Part shown: piece by piece, positions 8,255 to 15,767 of the stretch | How the letters are laid out: each line of letters starts with the position of its first letter | Position numbering within the stretch: position 1 is the first letter of the stretch | Source: Candidatus Melainabacteria bacterium | GTDB lineage: Bacteria > Cyanobacteriota > Vampirovibrionia > Obscuribacterales > Obscuribacteraceae | Reading direction: 5' to 3' | NCBI GenBank assembly: GCA_023250095.1 | Contig: JAHFBI010000003.1 | Span: 1 to 45,477, forward strand | Length of the DNA: 45,477 nucleotides | Notes under the pieces: model-generated | The model's input: the letters and a program-made list of their open reading frames with translations, nothing else | Databases searched by the model: none | What the model was told of the DNA's origin: nothing | Made by a program: the position numbers and the translations under genes

Positions 8255-9201
8255 TGACCGGTGAGTTTCGGCTATTGATGCTGGGTGCCATGTATGAAAA
8301 CGGTGGCAATACGACCCATCGCTTTCTGGATGGGCATCCGCAAATGTTCGTGTATCCGTTCGAATCGCAGCCGGGTACTCGCCTGGTTAACGACCAGATG
8401 TCTTCGCTCTTTCCTGTAAAGTACCGCTGGCCTGTCTTCGCGCTCGATGCCACACCCGAGCAGGACTACAAAGCGATCATCGACGAAGAAGGCAAAGTGC
8501 GCTCTCGCACGCCTAAAGTCAGCAAATTCCGTCACATGCCCTTCGATTTTTCTGACGAAGAGCGCATGGAGCTCTACGTCAAGCATGTGCAAAAGACGGG
8601 CAGATCCAGGGCAAACAACATGGCCGCTTTCTTCAAGGCAACTTTCGAAGCCTGGAAGGACTACAACCGCTCCGGCAAAGAAATATTCCATGTCGGCTAC
8701 AGCCCGATCATCGTCGTCGATGCCGACAAAATATTGAGTGAGATGCCCGGCTCCCACTTCCTGCATGTCGTGCGCAATCCGTGGTCGGCTTATGCCGACA
8801 CAAAGAAGCGCCCAGTACCCCTGTCTCTCAAGGACTACATGCTTTGCTGGACTCTCAACCAGTATCACGCGCTTCTTTTCCAGAAGAAATTCCCGGATCG
8901 CCTGCACATAGTGCGTGCCGAAGATGTGATGGCCAGCCCTTACAAGACTCTCGGCTCAGTTCTTGGCAAACTCGGGCTGGAGCCTGCCGAATCACTGAAG
9001 CAGCCGAGCTGGAACGGGCAGCCTCTGGAAGAAGTCTACCCCTGGGGCACCATCCGCAAGGCCAATCCGGAAGCCAATCTTGCCACGGCCATGGAGCTTT
9101 CCAGGCAAGAACAGGATGAAATCCGGGAGCTGACCTGGCAATATCTCGACACCTTCGATTACACCAGCTTCCTCAATTCGAAGGTTCTCTCGCGCGCATG
9201 A
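8251..9201 (+). CDS. Sulfotransferase-like protein
   Basis: A 316-aa protein of the PAPS-dependent sulfotransferase superfamily. The 3'-phosphate-binding block is clear (FLHVVRNPWSAYADTKKRP, near residue 170), and an N-terminal loop GNTTHRFLDGHPQ takes the place of the usual 5'-phosphosulfate loop. It lacks the typical PRSGTS wording, so activity on PAPS is likely but not certain. The ATG at 8251 has a near-perfect ribosome-binding site (AAGGAGG) inside the end of the previous gene. It overlaps the SDR gene by ATGA. In this operon it would sulfate a sugar or glycan intermediate in the cytoplasm. Confidence 0.8.
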   Translation: MMTGEFRLLMLGAMYENGGNTTHRFLDGHPQMFVYPFESQPGTRLVNDQMSSLFPVKYRWPVFALDATPEQDYKAIIDEEGKVRSRTPKVSKFRHMPFDFSDEERMELYVKHVQKTGRSRANNMAAFFKATFEAWKDYNRSGKEIFHVGYSPIIVVDADKILSEMPGSHFLHVVRNPWSAYADTKKRPVPLSLKDYMLCWTLNQYHALLFQKKFPDRLHIVRAEDVMASPYKTLGSVLGKLGLEPAESLKQPSWNGQPLEEVYPWGTIRKANPEANLATAMELSRQEQDEIRELTWQYLDTFDYTSFLNSKVLSRA

Positions 9202-10148
9202 AGCGAGTGATCGTCACCGGCGCCAGCGGATTCGTCGGCGCAAACCTGGCCCGTCGGCTTCTGTCCGACGGGCACAGGGTATTTTTGCTTGTACGTCCGG
9301 AGCATCTGCCGTGGCGCATCGAGGCTATCCGCGCCGATGTCGATGTGCGGCTCACGCGCCTGGAAGACTTCGAGGCTCTTGCCTCCGTCGTGGAAGATAT
9401 CCGCCCGGACTGGGTTTTCCACCTGGCCGTGCACGGGGCCTACTCCTGGCAAACCGACTGGGCCCAGATGGTGCAAACCAATGTGCTGGGCACGATCAAT
9501 CTTGTCGAGGCCTGCCTGAGAACCGGCTTTGACGCTTTTATCAACACGGGCTCATCTTCCGAATACGGCTTCAAGAACCAGGCTCCCAAAGAAACGGACT
9601 GGATCGAGCCCAACAGCTATTATGCAGTAACAAAGGCAGCAGGGACTCAGTTTTGCCGCTACAAAGCGCGCGAGCGCAACCTGCACATGCAAACTCTCAG
9701 ACTCTATTCCGTGTTCGGTCCTTATGAAGATTCCAATCGTCTGATGCCAACCCTCATCGCCAGGGGGCTCTCAGGAGAGCTACCACCGCTGGTGGACCCC
9801 GAGGTAGCCAGAGATTACGTTTATGCCGACGATGTCGTCGAGGCATACTTGCTGGCAGCCTCAACGCAGAAGCAGGAGCCAGGCGCCGTTTACAACGTCG
9901 GCACCGGCAAGCAGACATCCATCAAAGAAGTCGTTGACATAGCTCGCCGCATCATGGGCATCCCCCTCGAGCCTCAATGGGGATCGATGCCCAACCGAGC
10001 CTGGGACACAGGGGTGTGGGTAGCCGACAATCAATCCATTTGCCAGAGCCTCGGCTGGCAACCGAAGCACACATTCGAATCAGGCTTTGCGTCCATGGTG
10101 GACTGGTTCCGCGCCAATCAAGAGGCACAGTTGTCCTGCTTCCGCTGA
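9198..10148 (+). CDS. NAD(P)-dependent sugar epimerase/dehydratase (extended SDR)
   Basis: A 316-aa extended short-chain dehydrogenase/reductase. It has the Rossmann GASGFVG motif at residues 8-14, a catalytic GSSSEYG serine block, YYAVTK (Tyr-x3-Lys) and the RDYVYADDVVEAY block typical of nucleotide-sugar SDRs. It resembles CDP-abequose/GDP-4-keto-6-deoxyhexose reductase-type enzymes more than GalE, but the exact reaction cannot be assigned. It is the last gene of the six-gene operon, joined by an ATGA overlap. Downstream lie a heptad repeat and a hairpin terminator. Confidence 0.85.
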   Translation: MKRVIVTGASGFVGANLARRLLSDGHRVFLLVRPEHLPWRIEAIRADVDVRLTRLEDFEALASVVEDIRPDWVFHLAVHGAYSWQTDWAQMVQTNVLGTINLVEACLRTGFDAFINTGSSSEYGFKNQAPKETDWIEPNSYYAVTKAAGTQFCRYKARERNLHMQTLRLYSVFGPYEDSNRLMPTLIARGLSGELPPLVDPEVARDYVYADDVVEAYLLAASTQKQEPGAVYNVGTGKQTSIKEVVDIARRIMGIPLEPQWGSMPNRAWDTGVWVADNQSICQSLGWQPKHTFESGFASMVDWFRANQEAQLSCFR

Positions 10149-10161
10149 GCGCGTGAGTGGA

Positions 10162-10226
10162 AGTCCCGAGACAGACGCGAGATACCAGACATAAGACACG
10201 GGACTCGCGATACAGAACCAAGAACA
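10162..10226. repeat. Second degenerate heptanucleotide repeat
   Basis: GA(C/T/A) recurs with 7-nt spacing at 10174, 10181, 10188, 10195, 10202 and 10209, then with one 6-nt slip at 10215 and 10222. The general unit is GACACGN or GATACNN. The stretch also contains AGTCCCG (10162-10168) and its complement CGGGACT (10199-10205). It lies between convergent genes and has no coding potential. Confidence 0.65.
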
Positions 10227-10246
10227 CGCGGAATAATAATTCCGCG
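10227..10246. terminator. Bidirectional hairpin terminator
   Basis: A perfect hairpin with 8-bp arms, CGCGGAAT and ATTCCGCG, around a 4-nt AATA loop. It sits between the convergent SDR (+) and GT2 (-) genes. On the minus strand it is followed by TGTTCTTGG, a modest T-rich tail; on the plus strand the tail is weak. Confidence 0.6.
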
Positions 10247-10290
10247 CAGAAGCAATCCTGTCGTCTGTCGTTTATCGCGTTGCAACCAGC

Positions 10291-11319
10291 TCAGGGTTTG
10301 CCGGCAGCAGCATCGCTCAGCGCAGCGCGCGGCAAGACCGTCTGTGCCGGACTCTTGTATGCCAGCTGCTTGCGCTCTGAGCCCCTGGCAAAAGGCAGCC
10401 CGACACATTCGGCGACAAGGTATGTCGGACGGGCGCGCACTTCGTCGAGCACTTTGGAAAGATAGACAGACATAAAACCCAGGCAGCAAATCTGCACACC
10501 AGCAATAAGCGCGATGAAGGCAACAAGAGCCAGATGAACCGGAATTGCCTGGTGCCCCAGAAATAGATAGAGCCAGATTGCCAGCCCGACCACCCCGCCA
10601 AGCAAGGCCGCAGCACCCAGAATCGGCACCAGATACAGTGGCGCTACACTGAAAGCGAGCAGCCCGTCGGCAGCCAGAGTCAGCAATTTCTTGAGCGTAT
10701 ATGTGCTTGCCCCGAGCTCGCGGGCTCCGCGCTCGATGGCAATGCCTGTCTGACGGAAACCGAGCCAGGGGATCTGCCCGCGCAAGAAACGAGCCCTCTC
10801 CGGCATCCTGGCAAGAGCGTCCACAACTTTGCGGTCCATCAGGCGAAAATCGCCGGTGTCCCACGGTATGTTCACCGACGATACCAGAGCCAGCACCCTG
10901 TAAAAGACGAAGGCTGAAAGCCGCTTGCTCAGGCGATCCTGCCTCGATGAGCGCTGGGCATACACCACATCAAAGCCTTCCTTCCAGAGCTTGATCATCT
11001 CAGGGATGAGTTCCGGTGGGTCCTGGCAATCGGAATCCATGTTAACTACAGCCTGCCCCTCGGCATGATCAAGTCCGGCCGAAATAGCCGCCTGCTGCCC
11101 GAAGTTCCTGGACAACACGACCAGTTTCACATAGTCCACCTCGGAGGCAATTTGGTAAAGGGCCGCACTCGTCTGAGGACCGCTGCCATCATTGACGAAA
11201 ACAACCTCGTAGGAAAGACCGAGCGGCTGGATGGTCTTCCAGACGCGCTCCAAAAGAATTACAAGGTTACGCGGATCTTCGTTGTAGACTGCTACAACAA
11301 TAGAGAGGTCGATAATCAA
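10291..11319 (-). CDS. Membrane-anchored GT2 (polyprenyl-phosphate glycosyltransferase type)
   Basis: A 342-aa glycosyltransferase of the DPM1/GtrB/ArnC type. The N-terminal GT-A domain has SIVVAVYNED, SRNFGQQAAISAG, MDSDCQDPPELI (DxD present) and DTGDFRLMDRKV. Two hydrophobic spans follow at about residues 232-255 and 268-290, as in GtrB-like enzymes. Such enzymes load a sugar from a nucleotide donor onto undecaprenyl phosphate, making the donor for GT-C enzymes; several GT-C genes are nearby, which fits. The start is the TTG at 11319 with AGG 4 nt upstream. It is the last of three minus-strand genes, 134 bp after the GalE-like SDR. Confidence 0.87.
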   Translation of the reverse strand: MIIDLSIVVAVYNEDPRNLVILLERVWKTIQPLGLSYEVVFVNDGSGPQTSAALYQIASEVDYVKLVVLSRNFGQQAAISAGLDHAEGQAVVNMDSDCQDPPELIPEMIKLWKEGFDVVYAQRSSRQDRLSKRLSAFVFYRVLALVSSVNIPWDTGDFRLMDRKVVDALARMPERARFLRGQIPWLGFRQTGIAIERGARELGASTYTLKKLLTLAADGLLAFSVAPLYLVPILGAAALLGGVVGLAIWLYLFLGHQAIPVHLALVAFIALIAGVQICCLGFMSVYLSKVLDEVRARPTYLVAECVGLPFARGSERKQLAYKSPAQTVLPRAALSDAAAGKP

Positions 11320-11453
11320 TTGCCTGTATCCGGGAACAAATATCCGTCATCCGTCTCTCAACAACTTCTCAATTGTCCTGTGAAAACCAAGCCGCGGTCA
11401 ACATGACAATTCTAACTTTGACGCCAGCATGAAACATTTTTTAGACTGCCAAC

Positions 11454-12413
11454 TCAAGACTTGTGTTCAACCAGCCGGTCGGAGCCCTTGCCGATTGTCT
11501 TGATCCACTTCCAGGTGGCAGAAAGCCCCATATGCAGATTCACTTGCGGCTTCCACTCGAGCTCGCGCTCGGCGCGAGAAATATCCAGCACATTCACCGG
11601 CACATCCACCGGGCGCGCCGGCGTGTAGTTGATCTGGACAGGCATGTCCACCACATTCTTGATCTCCTCGACAATCTGATTCAAAGAATAACCTCTGCCG
11701 TATCCGACATTGAAAATACGTGGTTGCCTGGGACCCGGCTCATATTCGGCTGCCAGCACCAGCGCTTTTACTGCATCCTTGATATAGACATAGTCGCGAA
11801 CTACTTCGCCGTCACCCCAGATTGTAATGGGCTGCCCCTGAGCTACATTGCCCAGAAAAACACCGATGGCTCCTTGCTTGGAATAAGGATTTTGTTGCTC
11901 TCCGTAAGGATTGGAAAGTCTGGCTACGACATAGTCCAGCCCCCACAGCCGCTGAAACAAGCTCAAATATTTCTCAATTGTTAACTTGCTTATCCCGTAA
12001 GAACATATCGGCTCAGTCGGATGATCTTCGGCAATGGGAATCCGCTCGGGAATACCGTATACAGTGCCACCCGAGGAAACGAAAATGACCTTGGAAACAT
12101 CGGCGTCTCGGCAAGATTGCAATAGCTGCAGCGTATCCACCACATTGGAACGAACATCGTAGACTGGATCGTCATTGGATGTCTGAGGCAAAGTCGTGTA
12201 CGCCAGGTGAAAAACCCGGTCGACGCCACGCACGGCTTCAGCCACTTCGCCGTGATTGGCAAAATCGCCGGCTATGTAAGAAACGTCAGGCAAAGGTCCC
12301 CGATAACGGCTCGGGTAGCGATCAAAAACACAGACATCGTGACCAGACTCCAGGAGCGCGTCCACGAGGTTGGTGCCGATAAAACCGTTGCCGCCGATGA
12401 CGAGAGTTTTCAT
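11454..12413 (-). CDS. NAD-dependent epimerase/dehydratase, GalE-like SDR
   Basis: A 319-aa extended SDR. Visible are the Rossmann GGNGFIG near residue 7, FVSSGGTVYG with the catalytic serine region, YGISKLTIEKY (Tyr-x3-Lys), ARLSNPYGEQQ, and DYVYIKDAVKALVLA. The pattern fits UDP-glucose 4-epimerase-like enzymes that act on nucleotide sugars. It starts 23 bp after the stop of the GT4 gene upstream, so the two are probably co-transcribed. The product most likely supplies an epimerised sugar nucleotide for the neighbouring transferases; the specific substrate is not known. Confidence 0.85.
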   Translation of the reverse strand: MKTLVIGGNGFIGTNLVDALLESGHDVCVFDRYPSRYRGPLPDVSYIAGDFANHGEVAEAVRGVDRVFHLAYTTLPQTSNDDPVYDVRSNVVDTLQLLQSCRDADVSKVIFVSSGGTVYGIPERIPIAEDHPTEPICSYGISKLTIEKYLSLFQRLWGLDYVVARLSNPYGEQQNPYSKQGAIGVFLGNVAQGQPITIWGDGEVVRDYVYIKDAVKALVLAAEYEPGPRQPRIFNVGYGRGYSLNQIVEEIKNVVDMPVQINYTPARPVDVPVNVLDISRAERELEWKPQVNLHMGLSATWKWIKTIGKGSDRLVEHKS

Positions 12414-12436
12414 GAATTCTCAGCCTGTCAGGCTCG

Positions 12437-13855
12437 TTATCGTACCACGCAGGCAGGCCGGGGCGACACCTTCCTGTAAACAGCCTCAATGTCGTCCACC
12501 ATCTCAGCCACCGTGCGCTCCGGAGCAATATTGTCCGTCAGCCGCCCAAGTAAAGATCTATCCTGCAACAGAGCCAGCATCTGCTCCTTTAGCGAATTTA
12601 CATCATTCAGTTCAAAGAGCAATCCATTATGCTCGTGAGAAATCAGCTCCGAAAGCCCGCCAAGATTTGTGGCTATCAAAGGTGTCTTGCTGGCAAGGGC
12701 CGACTGAATAACAAGCGGAGTGTTTTCATACCAGCGCGAAGGCACCACAAGCACATCCAACTGGCTAAACACCTGTCCCAGCTCACTGTTGGGAAACGTG
12801 CCGCAAAAGGAAATCTTCCTTGAATTGGGACAATCGAGCTTGGCGAGAGCTTTCAGTTTCTCGCCGTATTCAGGAAACTGACTGAGGTCCCCATAGATGT
12901 TCAGCAGCGCATCTGCATCAGGCGGCAGGGACTGAAAGGCGCGCACAAGCAGGTCCACGCCTTTGTGCTCGAAGAGAGTGCCTATATAGCCGAAACGCAA
13001 TTCCCTAGCAGGGATCTTTCCTTGAAACTTGGCCAACGGTTTTGTGTCAATACCGAAAGGAACATGATGAATCAGGCAGGAGTCTATACCGTTTTCCACG
13101 AAGATGTCCTTCATGAGAGCCGTCGGCACCATTATGGCAGCACAGGAATTGGCCGCTTCCTGCAAGGCCCTCGCGCGGCTTGCCGTAGCGCAAACGGCAC
13201 CAGGAACTTTGCTTGCCTTGTAAGCGGCAAAGGCTAAACTGGAAAGACTGCGCGAAAGCACAGCCGGCACAGCATCCAGGAACCTGCCAAAACGTGGATA
13301 TTTGGCTTTCAGCGCCTCTTCAAATTCTCTGGCTTGCGGGAAAAGCTTTGGCGTATAGCAGCCAAGACAATTGGCCGCCATAGCGCTCGGCCCCCGGCAA
13401 ACAACACCATTCGGGCGAACCAGTTGCACTGTCGGGCAAACAAACCAGAAGTCCGTCGTCGAGCAAACCACTGGCAAGTGCCTCTCAAGCGAAGCCTCGA
13501 TGATGCTGGCCGAGAGATTCTGGGCGTGAAAAATATGCACGATATCCGGCTGGAACTCGCCAAGGACGTGGGCGAAAAACCTCTTTATTCCCGGATGAAA
13601 ATATTCATGTTGGAAAGTAAAGCCTCTCAAGCGCAGAGGCTCCTCGGCTGAGAGCACTTTCACGCCCTCATACTCATAAGTCGAGGTATCGGCGCCCTCA
13701 ACGCGCCTGGCATCCCGGTCCGGAGGGTTGGCTGTGACCACCAGGACCTCATAACCGCGCCGCATCAGCTCCTGCGCAACTTTCAGAGTCAGAACCTCCG
13801 TGCCGGCGCGATGTTCTGGAAAAAATTTATGGACTGTCAGTAAAATTCTTTTCAT
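12437..13855 (-). CDS. Glycosyltransferase family 4
   Basis: A 472-aa GT-B-fold glycosyltransferase. The N-terminal domain opens with ILLTVHKFFPEHRAGTEV and contains PDIVHIFHAQNLSASI. The C-terminal domain carries LRFGYIGTLFEHKGVDLL and DVLVVPSRWYENTPLVIQSALASKTPLIATNLGGL, the E-x7-E-like donor-sugar region of GT4 (with Gln in place of the first Glu of the usual EA). A central cysteine-rich insert around residues 145-170 (several Cys between CSTTDFW and NCLGCY) recalls an iron-sulfur or zinc site seen in some GT4 proteins. The ATG at 13855 and an in-frame TTG at 13864 are both possible starts; neither has a good ribosome-binding site. First gene of a three-gene minus-strand unit. Confidence 0.85.
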   Translation of the reverse strand: MKRILLTVHKFFPEHRAGTEVLTLKVAQELMRRGYEVLVVTANPPDRDARRVEGADTSTYEYEGVKVLSAEEPLRLRGFTFQHEYFHPGIKRFFAHVLGEFQPDIVHIFHAQNLSASIIEASLERHLPVVCSTTDFWFVCPTVQLVRPNGVVCRGPSAMAANCLGCYTPKLFPQAREFEEALKAKYPRFGRFLDAVPAVLSRSLSSLAFAAYKASKVPGAVCATASRARALQEAANSCAAIMVPTALMKDIFVENGIDSCLIHHVPFGIDTKPLAKFQGKIPARELRFGYIGTLFEHKGVDLLVRAFQSLPPDADALLNIYGDLSQFPEYGEKLKALAKLDCPNSRKISFCGTFPNSELGQVFSQLDVLVVPSRWYENTPLVIQSALASKTPLIATNLGGLSELISHEHNGLLFELNDVNSLKEQMLALLQDRSLLGRLTDNIAPERTVAEMVDDIEAVYRKVSPRPACVVR

Positions 13856-14185
13856 TCGAATCAATTGGCAGGAAGACTCCTTCTCAAACCGGTCACAGCT
13901 GGATGCTGTCCAGGCAATATCCCTCTTTTAGAGTCGAAAGCCTTAAGTCTTCTCGACAACTTATTATAAGCCAGACAGCCCCGGCTGCTAATCCCTGACG
14001 GTGGACCCGGCAGGACCGGCAGCGGCAGGATTATGCTGTGGCTTACATGTGATCACAGGCTCCCTGCCGGCAAACTCTGAGAAGAGTTTCAAACAGATTA
14101 CAAGTAGTACGCCTTAAAATGACAGCTCCGGGTCGCTTTTGCCAGAGCGTCTGCGGACACCTCACTTCATCACCAGGTTTGCCCC
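13856..14185. other. Divergent intergenic region
   Basis: About 330 bp between two divergent glycosyltransferase genes. It contains a plausible minus-strand promoter (13963-13991), a perfect 10-bp palindrome TGTGATCACA at 14048-14057, and one copy of the palindrome TGCCGGCA (14065-14072). I see no small gene with a ribosome-binding site. Confidence 0.5.
13963..13991 (-). promoter_or_regulatory. Candidate sigma-70-type promoter for the GT4-SDR-GT2 unit
   Basis: On the minus strand TTAGCA (13991-13986) is followed after exactly 17 nt by a perfect TATAAT (13968-13963), about 108 nt before the GT4 start. The -10 is consensus and the -35 matches four of six bases. Confidence 0.42.
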
Positions 14186-15754
14186 GTGAGAATCTGCCTC
14201 ATATCGCGAGAATACCCGCCGGACACTGGCTGGGGAGGCATTGCCACCTTCAGCCGCCATCTGGCGCATGGTCTTACGGAGCTGGGACACGATGTCGTCG
14301 TTGTCTGCCTGGCAAAAGATGACGACAAGGTCGTCGACGACCAGGGCGTATCAGTGCATCGCGTCAATCCTTCCATCTTGCCGGGCGACCTGGGCACGGT
14401 TTCACTGTGCATGCCGTACAGCCGATATGTGCTCAGAACCACTCTTGCTCTCTGGCGAAAGTTTTTCCAGCTTCATGCAAGCAAGCCGTTCGATGTGGTC
14501 GACACGCCGGAATTGCTGGCCGAGGGACTTTACCCTGCCATTACCAGAATAGCCCCCCTGGTCATTCGGCTCTACACCCCACATTCCAAATTCATATCCG
14601 AGCAACTGCACTCGGTGAATGGCGCCTCCTTCGATCACCAGTTCGTGGCCATGCTGGAGCGCGTGGCCATGCTCTCAGCCGACGTCCTTACCTCGCCAAG
14701 CGAAGATCTCGCCGACTTCGTCGCTTGCGACCTGAATTATCCGCGCCATAAAATCCATATCGTGCGCAATCCCATCGACCCGGCGGAATTCAGCCCGGAC
14801 GGACCTGTTGCCCTGCAAAAGGACGACCGCCTGAAAGTCCTTTTCGTGGGCCGGCTGGAGGAGCGCAAAGGTATCAGTTATCTCATCGATGCCGTGCCAG
14901 AAGTGCTGCGCGAATTTCCCAAGACGCATTTCGTCGTGATTGGCGATGACACGAATAACGCAGCCAGCGGGCAGCACTCCGTGCTCTTCGAGCTAAAAGC
15001 GTCCTTGAAACGCCATGGAGCAAGCGACAGCGTCACTTTCATCCCCAGGGTGCCGCTCAGTGCCCTGCCTGATTATTACCGGTCGGCGGATATCTGCGTC
15101 GTGCCTTCTGTGTACGACAACTCTCCTTATACCTGCCTGGAAGCCATGGCCTGCGGTAAGCCGGTCATCGGCACCTCCGGCGGTGGCACGCGCGAATACG
15201 TCCTCCACGGCGAGTCCGGAATCATCGTCCCGCCGAAGGACTCACTGGCCCTAGCCCGGGCTATCAAGTCATTGCTGGCAGAGCCAGGTGAGCGCCTCAC
15301 TCTGGCGACCAATGCTCGCCGGGCAGTGCTGGACAGATTCCAGAGAAAGCGTATCGCCGAGCAAACCCTGGAGCTCTATGAGCTGGCTGCCCTCAACTTC
15401 GCCGCCAGGGGTAAATCGCTTTATCTAAAAGAGGCCGGAGAGGCCTTCCCTGACGCGGCCGCCTTCTTGATGTCTTTCGACAAAATGATTTACGACACGC
15501 TTTACCAGCAGTCCTGGCGCTTCCGTATAAGGCACTGGTGGCGCATCGGCACCAAACGCCCCCGGCTGTTCGCAGGCAAGCTGCTCCTGCGGGTTTACCG
15601 AACTTACCGGGGGCTCGTCGGCAGATTTGAGCGGAACAACCGGCCATCGCCGGAATTTATAAGCTGGCTGGAGAAAGAGATTGCCGACAAGCAAGAAGAG
15701 CCCCTCTCCAAACTGCTTGCCGCCTCAGCATCCTCAAAGGGAAACAAGACTTAA
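14186..15754 (+). CDS. Glycosyltransferase family 4 with C-terminal extension
   Basis: A 522-aa GT-B glycosyltransferase. N-terminal ICLISREYPPDTGWGGIATF is a standard GT4 opening with a glycine-rich loop; LKVLFVGRLEERKGISYLIDA starts the C-terminal domain, and SVYDNSPYTCLEAMACGKPVI gives the E-x7-E donor-binding region. The last ~120 residues (after about 400) form a basic extension (WRFRIRHWWRIGTKRPR) beyond the usual ~400-aa length and could bind membrane or partner proteins. The start is the GTG at 14186 with AGG upstream. It is followed after 13 bp by the very large GT-C gene, so they probably share a transcript. Confidence 0.87.
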   Translation: MRICLISREYPPDTGWGGIATFSRHLAHGLTELGHDVVVVCLAKDDDKVVDDQGVSVHRVNPSILPGDLGTVSLCMPYSRYVLRTTLALWRKFFQLHASKPFDVVDTPELLAEGLYPAITRIAPLVIRLYTPHSKFISEQLHSVNGASFDHQFVAMLERVAMLSADVLTSPSEDLADFVACDLNYPRHKIHIVRNPIDPAEFSPDGPVALQKDDRLKVLFVGRLEERKGISYLIDAVPEVLREFPKTHFVVIGDDTNNAASGQHSVLFELKASLKRHGASDSVTFIPRVPLSALPDYYRSADICVVPSVYDNSPYTCLEAMACGKPVIGTSGGGTREYVLHGESGIIVPPKDSLALARAIKSLLAEPGERLTLATNARRAVLDRFQRKRIAEQTLELYELAALNFAARGKSLYLKEAGEAFPDAAAFLMSFDKMIYDTLYQQSWRFRIRHWWRIGTKRPRLFAGKLLLRVYRTYRGLVGRFERNNRPSPEFISWLEKEIADKQEEPLSKLLAASASSKGNKT

Positions 15755-15767
15755 ATCTGGAGAGCCG

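Noticed and set aside
10118-10864. 248-aa minus-strand frame overlapping the GT2 gene
   Set aside because: It is a shadow frame across the GT2 C-terminus and the repeat region, with no domain features.
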